DNA from: Bidens hawaiensis
Taxonomy: Eukaryota > Streptophyta > Magnoliopsida > Asterales > Asteraceae
DNA: 64,000 nucleotides
Direction: 5' to 3'
Assembly (NCBI GenBank): GCA_021521415.1
Contig: JAIQDT010005477.1
Span: 124,001-188,000, forward strand
This document shows positions 45,698 to 55,381 of this stretch, piece after piece (the first letter of the stretch is position 1; each line of letters begins with the position of its first letter). The translations under genes were made by a program, and so were the position numbers. Under the pieces are notes generated by a model. That model was not told where the DNA came from and ran no database searches. It saw only the letters and a list, made by a program, of their open reading frames with translations.

Positions 45698-46466
45698 TTG
45701 CTCCGTGCCATGAAAATGGACGGGTTGACTTCCGTATGGTACTACAGGTATAACTGGCCGGTCCTGACTGAAGAAATAGGAATAGTAGCTATCACTTTTG
45801 TAAGGCCCCGATCCTGGTAACCTTGCATTCGGTGTTGGATTTACTCATAAACTCAGTTTGGTACAGCGGAAGCATAATCAATTTGCAGCGGAAACTAAAA
45901 CTTTTTACATAACAACCTTATGCTTTAACTATTCTTCAATATGGATAGCCTCGTATGCGCCTCAAGCTTGCCACGTCATCAATAATACCTGCATGCATAC
46001 TAAAAGTCAGCTACACGCTGAGTGAGTTCTAACATTTCTTTCTTTCAATTAAATTTCGAATTATAACTAAATCACACTCTTTATTTATACACGACGTAAC
46101 ACTCGTCTATAACTAGTCACATACGTACTTGCTCCTAATTGAGCCTTCTATTATTACTTGTAATCGAACCATATCAAATCAAAGGGATTTGCCATCCTAA
46201 CTTGCTGCACGTGCATGAGGACCGAAGGCTCTACGCACGAACATGCAATCATTCATTCACATAAATATACATATTGTCATTCTACGCAAGTATTTGATAG
46301 GACTTGTCCCCCTACCTTCTTTCTGTTCTATTCACTGACTTTTACATGTGCAAATAGTATCCATAGCTGGACCATACATTCACACAACGTATATCTATGC
46401 ATTTAAAATTACCATGCCATGCAATTGTACTACATATGCACACATAATTAATAGCTACTGCACTTA

Positions 46467-46711
46467 GTATCCATAATTGGACCACCTATTCATTGTATCC
46501 ATAACTGGACCAACCATTCATTGTATCCATAACTGGACCACCTATTCATTGTATCCATAGCTGGACCACCTATTCTTTGTATCCATAACTGGATCACCTA
46601 TTCGTTGTATCCATAATCGGACCACCTATTCGTTGTATCCATAACTGGACCACCTATTCATTGTATCCATAACTAGACCACCTCACCCTAGTATCCATAA
46701 CTGGACCATGT
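46467..46711. repeat. 28-bp minisatellite, about nine copies
   Basis: The unit starts GTATCCATAACTGGACC and ends ACCTATTCATT, with eight full copies and one partial copy, each differing at 0-4 positions (the eighth unit has diverged further at its end). More diverged copies lie at about 46350-46372 and 46740. It lies in the E6 LTR. Confidence 0.93.
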
Positions 46712-47888
46712 TATACATATTATTCTAATTAATCAATTCGTTGTATCTATAATTAGACCACATTGCTATCATAACACGTGCCCGAACACAGTATAGGCTT
46801 TTAGTCCTTTATTGTGTTCGTGCATATGCTTTTCTGTCCATACACTCTACACAAGTATTAGTAGGGCTTGCTCCCTAACTCTTTCTATTCTATAAACTAT
46901 CATTCAAACATTTAAATACATACTAATGAATTAATACGTAATCACGTCCTTATAAGATATAATTAATTACAATTACATATATCTATTCTTTCACATACGA
47001 GTATACATACAGCCCCAAAAACGCTTAAAGGAAAAAGGGGGCTATAACTCACATGTAGACGATTACTCTCTGGATTAATAATAATTCCTTTCTTCAACTG
47101 AGCTCGACTAACTGCTAATAACGTACACATATTAATCCTTTATAATTCCTTATTATTCATTTCTAAATTAACGGGGTTTAACTTTCGAGTTAACAGAAAC
47201 CGACATGTATTCTTCTTTGTTTAATATGCTTTAACCCCATTTTACTTATTATTTTAATTCTTTTTCTAACTCCTCATAAACTTTGGTTCTCACACTTTAT
47301 ATGATATTTACGTACATAATATTTTGCAAGTCATCTTACGTTCGTGAGTTCCTTTATAAATCTCACAGCGTTTCATATTCAAGTGTTTCTCAAACGGGTC
47401 CCATACGTCATTGGTTTCATTGGAGACGGGTTACGGGTTCTAGATGAGTCGGGTTTGGGTTCGTCTAAGTCCTTCTTCCCATCCTTTATTAATACCATAA
47501 TATATATATAATAAGGTTTTGGTTATTATTATTAACATTATTGTTGTTACATTATTATTATTATTATTATTATTATTATAAAAACTTCACCAACCCTCAC
47601 CATAATAACCCTGCATTACACCCCCCCCCCCTCATCCCTTTCTTCTTCCTCTTTCTCTACCATCGCCGCCACTTATAATCCGGCCACCGGCGCCGGTCAC
47701 TCACACCACCGCCACCACGTATCCTCCGGCTCCTCCTCCGGCTACCCACATCAACCCTACCCTCACATCTTCTTCTTCCCTTTCTTTCTCACCTCAAGCT
47801 CACCCACCGCCGCCGCCACTTTCGGCTTCCGGTATCACCTCCTCAGCTTCAGAAACACGAAAGCTCTCAGTGGTTCGCACTCCACATC

Positions 47889-48018
47889 TCGCATAGGATT
47901 TCCCATGGGACTTTTTTGCATAGAGGTTTCGCTTGCCGGATTTCGCATAGGATTTTCGCTTTCCGGAATTCGCATAGGATTTTCGCTTGCCGGATTCGCA
48001 TAGAGTTTTCGCTTGCAG
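47889..48018 (-). repeat. Tandem repeats of about 31 bp in E6 LTR
   Basis: About four to five units contain GGATTTCGCATAGGATTTTC and GCTTGCC in variations. They place the GCGAA word (as its complement) at regular spacing near the presumed transcribed region of the LTR. Confidence 0.8.
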
Positions 48019-48701
48019 TATTTTTCGGGTTTCGTGCAAATCTTCGGCTCACCAGAAACGGGTTTTACCCTTGCCGGAAACTCGGACCTGGATCACGGCT
48101 TAGCCGTTTGTGACCGACATGAGGAACCAAGAACATCTTGAACCCAGTGGTCCGAGTTCCAATCATGGCAGATCTGATTCTTTGGGGGTTTGGGTTTTGG
48201 TGTAAATCCGTCCGGATTCGGGTCTCGCTGAAGACCCCGTATGCACCAACTTATTATTTGTATTAATTATTTTCTTAAACACTTTCTTGTTATCAACCTT
48301 AGATTGAAATTTGTTATCTTAGTTCGTTTTTGTCGATTCGTTTATGTCGGTTGACCCGGTTTATTGTTAATAGTTTTAACGAGAACATGAATCGAAAAGA
48401 ATGTAATGTTTACCTTTTTGTTGGTGTGGTTAGACTAGATCTAGGATGAATGGAAAGATGGATTTTTGTGTACGGAGAGGTGTGTACAATGATTGGAATG
48501 ATGATGGTGGAATGATAAGGATGCAGGGTTTAGGGGTTTAAATAGGCAAAACCCAAAGGCTTTTATACCCTATTAAACTTTCTACATATTATTTAACTAA
48601 TTTAAACGACATCTCTCGGCACGACAACTAAAATAAACTCGAACGTTTTTATTTATTTGTTTATTTAATGAAACTAGGACGTTATAAGTCTTCCCTCCTT
48701 C

Positions 48702-48971
48702 TGTAACAACCCAGCTACCGTCGCACCATAATATTGTCTGCTTTGACCGGGACGTACCACCATCGCCTCACGGATTTGCTTTTGGTTGCCCAGGTGGAGA
48801 CTTCCCAGGAGGTCACCCATCATGATACTACTTCCAACTGAGCACGCTTAACTGTGGAGTTCCCCTCTCATCCACTACCATTAAGCGCCCAAAACGCGTT
48901 ATGATAGGGACGATATCCACCTCCTTATAAGAGGGCTTAGTTCTCTTCCCCAACCGATGTGGGATGTCACA
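48702..48971 (-). mobile_element. Cassandra-type TRIM LTR with 5S rRNA-derived segment
   Basis: In element sense it starts TGTGACATCCCACATCGG and ends GGGTTGTTACA, 270 bp. The stretch 48795-48862 reads as 5S rRNA: AGTTAAGCGTGCT, then GATGGGTGACCTCCTGGGAA, including the internal Pol III control region. The TTATAAGG and AACGCGTTTTGG blocks are typical of this family. Only one LTR is present, with no matching TSD (flanks AAAGT and GAAGG), so it is a solo or recombined copy. It interrupts the gag start of E7. Confidence 0.85.
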
Positions 48972-49064
48972 ACTTTCATCACTGGGAGGAATAGCGGGTT
49001 CCGGACAGTTCGCCCTTCTACGTTCTTGACAAAAAGTTTCCATGTACTTTTTGAATGACGACAT
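48972..49064 (-). pseudogene. Gag start of E7, truncated
   Basis: ATG at 49064 opens SSFKKYMETFCQERRRANCP and continues for 31 codons to the Cassandra LTR edge. It lies in the right place after the E7 PBS. It is too short to name a family. Confidence 0.5.
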
Positions 49065-49203
49065 CTATTTATAATTAGAATAATGAGGGGTAAAAAAGAA
49101 TACCAACCTATCTTATCCCTATAATATAATATAATAAAATATTGAAACTTATCTCTGATCAAAGCTTAGGTATGATTATAAACCTAATTCGCTAAGATCG
49201 ATG
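49065..49203 (-). other. E7 leader
   Basis: About 140 bases between PBS and gag start, AT-rich (ATAATATAATATAATAAAAT). No feature seen. Confidence 0.5.
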
Positions 49204-49216
49204 GCTCTGATACCAA
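49204..49216 (-). other. PBS of E7 (initiator tRNA-Met)
   Basis: GCTCTGATACCAA on the plus strand, two bases from the LTR edge at 49219. Confidence 0.9.
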
Positions 49217-49218
49217 CT

Positions 49219-50745
49219 TGTCACACCCCGATCTAGGGCCTAGGAGTATGACCCACAAGTTGGTACCTGTTTTGTAAATATATCAGAGTTCAATGTGGTA
49301 AAGCGGAAGTTTTGATTAACATATTATTATATTAAAAAAAACTGGAATCAAGCACCCGATTGTCGGTACAAAAGTGTTTGAAGTTAAGAAACCATAATTT
49401 ACATGATTTTAATAATAAAACATCAACTGAGCCATCAGATCGATTAACGGCTATCCATCTTCTCCAAATACCTATTATTCATTACCTGTAAAACAGTTTA
49501 TAAAATACGTCAGCAACACATGCTGGTGAACACGTTGACACAAAATAATTTTGATACTCAATTATCCCCTCAAGACATCGTAGGCCTCAGCCAACATGGC
49601 TTAGGAAACAATCATGTTCTGAAAGTCTTAACTACTATTATAAACATCCAGTTCTACTCGAAACCACTCAGCGACACCGCAGCGTCGAGGACTTAGCAAC
49701 TACCTATATACACAAGATAATCCCCTCTCGGACATTACTTAGGTCCGGCCCAACGTGGCGGAGGCATTAGCAAGTGTGGTGCGGTGTGCCCACCGTCTAC
49801 CCACATATGTAAGGATCCAAACAAACGTATACGATAGCCTGAGGGCTAGCGATTACATTTGTTTATAAAGTTTTAGGGATACACAATCTCATGTAAACAT
49901 TTCTAAGACTCGTTTAAAGAGTTATAAAAGTTTGAGTGTATTTACCTTTGTTCTTGATTAGTGTTTCTTAGTGATTTGTACTTTCTTGTTACCTCGGACC
50001 TATAGTACGAGAATAACATTTTATAAATACTAGATCAATGATCTAGCTTCAGACCTTTAATCTGTTTGCATAACCTTCACTTGATATTCATTTCTTTGAT
50101 AAAACATAAGGACCTCTAGTTCTTCATTTATTCATCATTTATATATTACGTTTCTTCTTCATGAAGAAAGGTATATAGTGAGTTTCTTCCTTCATAAGAA
50201 ACATTTATAAAAATCTTTATATAAAATAAAGAAATAATATTTCATCTATAACCTCCTCTTATGAAATCTATATTTCACTTATTATAGGATCAAGGTACGG
50301 GCTATATCCCCGACTAGGATCTAAGCATATATAATAAAATATTCGGGCAGAACCCCTACCTTGTATGGCTTGTTTATAAGAAATGCCTAGGCTTCACTCG
50401 GGCAACACTTCTACTTGTCGGTGGAAAATCGAGAGAATAATTCGGTAGGGTTCTAGCACGTACTTCGAGACAACGATTATCGGAATATCGGTACATCGGG
50501 TTCGTGGCACGAATCAAGGTAATGTGAGTGATCGAAGTATGATCGGATGGATGGGGTTCACCCCATGACTGTCTATTTATAGGCAGAAAAGGGGATTTTT
50601 CGCGTTGCGCGAAGTTGATATTTGCGTCGCACAAACGGCTAGTAAACCGCCTTAGATTTCTTTTGTCCTTACCTGTGACTTTGTGAGTTGTCCTTTTCAA
50701 AATTTTCTATAAAAGTTGGCCCTTTTATTAAAGAAAATAGTGACA
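49219..50745 (-). repeat. 5' LTR of E7
   Basis: Its 3' end (element sense GATCGGGGTGTGACA) adjoins the PBS. A TATA-like TATAAATAG in element sense lies at about 50572-50580. Just downstream of it a Cys/Arg-rich GC patch (TTGCGCGAAG and complement) occurs. The outer end is uncertain: a TGATGTCACTATTTTC start at about 50745 is the best guess, with no TSD check possible. Confidence 0.6.
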
Positions 50746-51047
50746 TCAATGGAAATTAATATAATTATCAAAAACACGTGAACAACAAAGATGTAAGATC
50801 TGTCAAAAAATAATAAACAAAGCGTATAGAAGACCTTTGGCTGTGGTTATGAGTCGATGCCTCGTACCTCCTATTCGAAAAATGTAACGATAAAATGATT
50901 GAAAATAAAGGTTTAAGTTGGATATCGTTTAGCCCTATATCATAAATTATTGATATGATTCTGAAAGCCCATCTGCATATGGGTCTCACTCACAGTATTG
51001 AGATCCAAATATATATAGACCCATACGTCACAACAATGATTAAGTGA
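50746..51047. other. Unassigned stretch
   Basis: About 300 bases. No frame or repeat signature was recognised. It may be the outer part of the E7 LTR if the guessed boundary is wrong. Confidence 0.4.
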
Positions 51048-52187
51048 AATATACTATTGTAATAAACAAAAATGATGGTTCAACCACACATCCTTTAATT
51101 AGCCTAATATTTTGACAAGTGACACGCACCCCTATCCTTTCAACTTTAATTCTTAATTATTTTATTAAAATAAATCATTTAAAATCTTCCCTAACTTATC
51201 CTTTTATCACATCAAAACACCAAAAATTCTAACATGTTTTTTTCTCATAATATTTAATTAAACAAAAAGAAATGTTTCTTAAATGATATCTTTTTACAAT
51301 ATTTGTTTTATAATTTTAATATAACATTCCATGTTTCTTACAATTTAATGACTTATACAAAATAATAGTCTTAATAATTTTAGATAAAAAGTGAATGATT
51401 TAAATTTTATACTTATCTTATTTTTAATTTAAACTACACTTAACACTTTAATTTTGAAAACCATTCATGATTTTTAAAATCTTTCACTTTTCGACTACAA
51501 TTATAACTTCTATTATATTCCAAAAGTAGCAGCAACAGCAATATGCTCAAAAGCTTATAAACTAATTTTTATGTAATCTTACTATCCTATGTTTTTTTTA
51601 TTAAATTGATCTATTTCTCATTAAAAAAAAACAAATGTTAATAGCGGTAATTTTTATTGTTGGCCATGTAGTGTTACATGTTCATATGCATCAAAGCTAG
51701 ATAAATACATTTAAAGAAAAATACATGTAAATATGACCAAAATATTTAACGGTCGCTGTTATCCAAAACTACAATGGTTTCACGTTGTTTGAGATGTTTT
51801 GTTGCTTTGAAAAAATGAAGCTGTTTTTTATATTTAAGATAATGTTTTTTATGTTTTAAAATACTTTTTCAGTTTTGTGGACTAGCATTGTTTTAAACTC
51901 TTAGTTTATGGTGTTTTGCTTATATATGTTTTTTTGAATGTTAAACTCAAATATTAATTTATATTGTTTTATAATATAATATATATTTATCTAAACTTTG
52001 TGTATTGTTTATTTAAGTATTTGTATGAGTTGTATCATTTTTTTTAAACACTATTCTTCTTAAAAATATAAATCCCTATATCAAATTAATATTAGTATTA
52101 AATGATTTAGTATAAGTATTTCAGATTATTTTGATCTTTTGTTAATATAGGTTACCCAACCCATTTATACACGGATATATAACCTAG
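51048..52187 (+). mobile_element. Helitron-like non-autonomous unit
   Basis: The start (ATATACTATTGTAATAAAC) and the end (AACCCATTTATACACGGATA followed by TATAACCTAG, then T) resemble the 5' and 3' termini of small plant Helitrons, which end in CTAG/CTRR preceded by a short hairpin. The hairpin here (ACCC...CGGA) is degraded. The interior is AT-rich and non-coding. There is no TSD, as expected for Helitrons, so the call rests on termini alone. Confidence 0.42.
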
Positions 52188-52547
52188 TTTATCAACAAAG
52201 ACGAGAAATCATCAGCGAAATTTGTCAACAAAGACAAGATAAATCATCATACTTGGTGTAGTGATGGATGCATTACAAGGAAAAGAGCTTGGATTAAAAT
52301 TGTTATTTAAAAACAAAGATGATGATTTTTTATATATCTAGGCAACTGGAATGTTTTTCTTTTATGATATTATAATAAAAAAGAAAGATCAGTATTATAA
52401 TCTACTCATTTTTTAAGATCAGTATTTTATCATCTACGGATCATTAAATTCAATCCATTAGTTTAGTTTCATCACATACCTTTTTTTTTTTTTTCAATAA
52501 GGTACATTCCAATTCTATTATTTATTTTTCTTGAATCATTTTTACAA
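52188..52547. other. Intergenic, AT-rich
   Basis: A short duplication (AAATCATCAGCGAAATTTGTC and ATAAATCATCATAC blocks) lies at 52200-52250. Otherwise nothing can be supported. Confidence 0.4.
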
Positions 52548-52997
52548 GGGATGGAAATGAGCCGAGCTGTACACAACACGTGAGATGGTGAGGATGAATT
52601 GATAAAAAAGCTTGATACAAGTCGAGCATTATCTATCCCGAACCTCCGATAAAACTCGTTTAGTTATCGAACACAAACTCGAGCCTTGTATGAGAAGATC
52701 GTTTAGACTCATCGAGCCTTGTCTATTTTTAAGTTTAAACTCTTCTATGTACTAATTTCATACTGCGTACACGAGCTCGAGCCAAGCTTAAGCTCGTTTA
52801 AGGTACTGCACACGAGCTCCAGTCATGCATAGACTCGTTTAAGGTATTATGATTCTTAGTTAATTAATAATAATAATATGCAATAAACGAATCGAGTCCC
52901 AGCTTTAAAAAGTTGCCCAGGAGTGGAACTAGAGTTTCCATATGTCAAAGCCCAGTTCAAGCCTTGTTGAGCATAGGCTTGACTCGACTCGATCTAC
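52548..52997. mobile_element. MITE with GAGCCGAGC-type terminal repeats
   Basis: The left end AGGGATGGAAATGAGCCGAG and the reverse complement of the right end (AGAGGTAGATCGAGTCGAGT) match over about 20 bp with mismatches. The interior repeats GAGCTCGAGCC / AAGCTCGTTTAAGGTA. This resembles common plant hAT-type MITEs. TSD is not clear. Confidence 0.5.
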
Positions 52998-53014
52998 CTC
53001 TAATTTATATCCGA

Positions 53015-53017
<3 letters not shown>

Positions 53018-53074
<57 letters not shown>
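53018..53074. repeat. (TA)n microsatellite
   Basis: An uninterrupted TA run of about 55 bases. Confidence 0.97.
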
Positions 53075-53077
<3 letters not shown>

Positions 53078-53166
53078 TAAGCTAAATTAAAAGAAATTGG
53101 CAAATTTTAAATTTTTCAAGAAAAGATGCAAAAAGTAGTAAAATCCAGGAGAAAGAACAAGGTCTG

Positions 53167-53882
53167 TAGGCCCCATCATGTCAACTTTTTATTAAGGCTG
53201 AGGGTAATGGGGGGTGAACCAAGGGGCTTGATCTAGATGACAGCGGGCTTGATCGCGCACACCACTACCACCCGCACGCGAGGAGGGGTGCGAATGGCTG
53301 GGGCGAGCCGGACCACAGTGCTCTTTTGAGCCGTTGGGTGTGCATATAGCCGTTGGTTTGGTTGATTGAGGTTTTTAAAAAAAAGTTTTTTTTTGTTTAA
53401 CCTATAAATACCAATCCGCACACTCCATTTTAATTAAAACTCACCCCATTCTCTCTTATTCTCTTAAAAAACCATACTTTCCCTCTACCAAAACTATATT
53501 TCTCTCCATTTTTATAAATGACATCGTCTTCGTCTTCCAATTCTTCCGAAGAAGACGAACTCATTTGTCAAGCGGTTCAAACGACGATAGATTTTTGATC
53601 GATCAAAAACGCCATCGAGCCCATTATTCCGGCAACCACGTCTTCGTGATTGAAAGACTGCTAATGAAACTTTAACACGTCACTATTTTAGCCCCGATCC
53701 CGCATATGGTGAGTAGCCCCGATCCCGCATATGGTGAGGAAAGTTTTATATTATTATTAATGTAATGTTTTAAATTATTTAAAAAAAATAAAAAAAATTC
53801 AATCAAGCTCCGGATCACCTTAGACCACAACATCCCCGAGAGCTTGATCCTTAGGCTTGATCCAGTGCCACTTCACCTCCTA
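53167..53882 (+). pseudogene. PIF/Harbinger-derived fragment (transposase N-terminus)
   Basis: From ATG at 53518 the plus strand encodes TSSSSSNSSEEDELICQAVQ, a stop, then in pieces ANETLTRHYF and SPDPAYGEE. This fits the N-terminal region of plant HARBI1-like (PIF/Harbinger) proteins that start with a Ser/Glu-rich run. A 26-bp tandem duplication (TAGCCCCGATCCCGCATATG onward) lies at 53690-53742. The outer parts have GGCTTGATC repeats and possible TAA target sites at 53164 and 53880, but clean TIRs could not be shown. It contains no DDE region, so it is a deletion derivative. Confidence 0.5.
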
Positions 53883-54090
53883 ATTGTGTGGTAAATATAT
53901 TGGATCATTTTGGTGCGTGGAGGCAATCAATCACATATCACATAGGATCAAGCACAGTAGCCTTAGCCTAATTCAAGCAAACACAGCCAACAGCGTCATC
54001 ATGATTCATGAAATCATGAGCCTAATAGCACTAGTATATATTGTCTCGTTTCATTATTATTATTAATTAATAATAACTCATTATAATTAG
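53883..54090 (+). promoter_or_regulatory. Putative promoter region of the SCAB gene
   Basis: The interval between the Harbinger-like fragment and the presumed 5'UTR. It contains ATTATTATTATTAATTAATA followed by TAACTCATTATAATTAGG and TTATTATATCC (about 54093). No unambiguous TATA box or known element can be named. Its extent is inferred from the neighbouring features. Confidence 0.4.
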
Positions 54091-54094
54091 GGTT

Positions 54095-54181
54095 ATTATA
54101 TCCCCAATTCTGTCTTTTTCTCTCGACTGACGAAGATTTTATATCTGAAGAAGAACAAATCTCATCTTTTGTACATGGTCG
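54095..54181 (+). other. 5'UTR exon of the SCAB gene (inferred)
   Basis: A pyrimidine-rich start (CTGTCTTTTTCTCTCGACTG) leads to TCG|GTAAGTGC at 54181/54182, a strong splice donor. It pairs with TTTTATAG|TTTGACAG at 55350/55351, 31 bases before the start codon. The transcription start is not determined. Confidence 0.5.
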
Positions 54182-55350
54182 GTAAGTGCATTGATTTAAT
54201 TAATTTCTCATAATCTTCCATTTCACTCTGCTTATTATTGATTTGGTTCACGGTCAAATGCTTCGTATTTTAGGGTTATTCTGTGTGTTTTTGATCTGAT
54301 GTTATCAACAACTAGTAATTAGTTCTCTAATTGTTGTGTTTTTGTCAATTTATTCGCAATTTTGCACTGTGCTTGCTTTTAGGGTTGGACTTATATCATA
54401 TGTGATTGATTGCCTTCATGTGTTCTAGAATGCTATATGTGTTTGTAGTTTACTATGGGACTCACTCTTTCATCACTTGTTTTGGTATTGGTACATGTAC
54501 GTTTGTATGTTGTTTCTTTTGAAGCCGGAGGAGATCTCTCTGGAAGTTATAGTCAAATTTATTATTATTATTATTATTTTCAAAGAATGAAAATGCAGAT
54601 TTTAAGCTTGTAAGAACGTATTAGAGTGCCACATATATATTGAATTCAAAAAATAAAAAATAGCCACGTGGAAACATACGAATACAAAGTTGCTAGAGTT
54701 TAAAATTCAACAAAGATCTTGATCAAAAAGCACTAAAACTTTACTCCCAATCTTCATTCATCATCTTATTCATCTACGTCGTAAATAAACATTAATGGGT
54801 AACCGAAACCGAAAATTCTGTTAATCGGCTTGGTTCGTTTTTTTTTTGTTTTTTTAAAAATGGGTAACCAAACCGAAACCAAAAATTCGGTTTTTCAAAA
54901 AATAAAAAAAAGAAAAGAAAATAACAGTTGGTTAATGCTTCGGTTCGGTTTTTTGGGTTAATTCGGTTTTCTGCTCACCCCTCACAGCGTTACTATCATC
55001 GTTGATACCTATAGCTTTTGTTATTTGTGGGATTCTATGGGTATGGTGGTGGTTGTTGTTTTTAGTCTTTATGTGAATCAGAAAAAATTAGTATGAATTA
55101 GGTTGGCTATCACTATGTGTTCATGTTACCGCCAATAACTAGTCCTCTGATTTGCTTTTAGGGTTTGTAATTTGTATTATACTGGTTTTAGTCCTTATGC
55201 GAATAAGACCAAAAATAGTGTTGAATTAGCCAATTAGGTAGGTTATCACTTCATTTCCACTATGTTGGATTGACTTGTGATTTCATTGACCATGAATATC
55301 AGAGTCATTAGAATAAAATGTTGCTAACTAAAGCTTTCTGAATTTTATAG
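54182..55350 (+). other. 5'UTR intron of the SCAB gene (inferred)
   Basis: A 1.17-kb T-rich intron with GTAAGT donor and TTTTATAG acceptor. It carries a repeat insertion at about 54790-54980 of the GGTAACCGAAACCGAAA / TTCGGTTTTT type, which reads as a degenerate MITE-like sequence. Long leader introns like this often boost expression of cytoskeleton genes, which is inference here. Confidence 0.5.
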
Positions 55351-55381
55351 TTTGACAGAGTAATTAACATAAACCAGAATA

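Larger units (their letters stand above)
43039..48686 (-). mobile_element. E6: older minus-strand Ty3/gypsy element interrupted by E1
   Basis: Reading leftwards: 5' LTR 48686-45799, a long gag with an acidic N-terminal part, capsid, two zinc knuckles, a decayed retropepsin and, beyond E1, the protease-RT linker at 5522-5331. The rest of pol and a 3' LTR in the same orientation are not in the window. The coding blocks carry many frameshifts. As the target of E1 it is older than everything nested at 5523-43038. Confidence 0.8.
45799..48686 (-). repeat. 5' LTR of E6, 2.9 kb
   Basis: In element sense it starts TATAACGTCC (TG to TA at the end) and ends GGGGCCTTACA. It is the inverted, diverged counterpart of the LTR at 3177-5330. 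It contains a 28-bp minisatellite (46467-46711), an (ATT)n run near 47550-47580 and tandem CGCATAGGATTTTCGCTTGC units (47889-48018). The frames read across the last of these are incidental. Confidence 0.75.

Noticed and set aside
46467..46711. Regular 28-bp repeats resembling a CRISPR array
   Set aside because: Units are adjacent with no unique spacers, and the context is a plant retrotransposon LTR.
43039..48686. Treating 3177-5330 and 45799-48686 as the two LTRs of one element
   Set aside because: They are in opposite orientation, strongly diverged, and the outer flanks (TTTTA and AGTCT) do not match as a TSD.
48795..48862. Possible 5S rRNA gene
   Set aside because: Only about 65 bases match, with several changes, and the match sits inside a Cassandra-type LTR with TG...CA ends.
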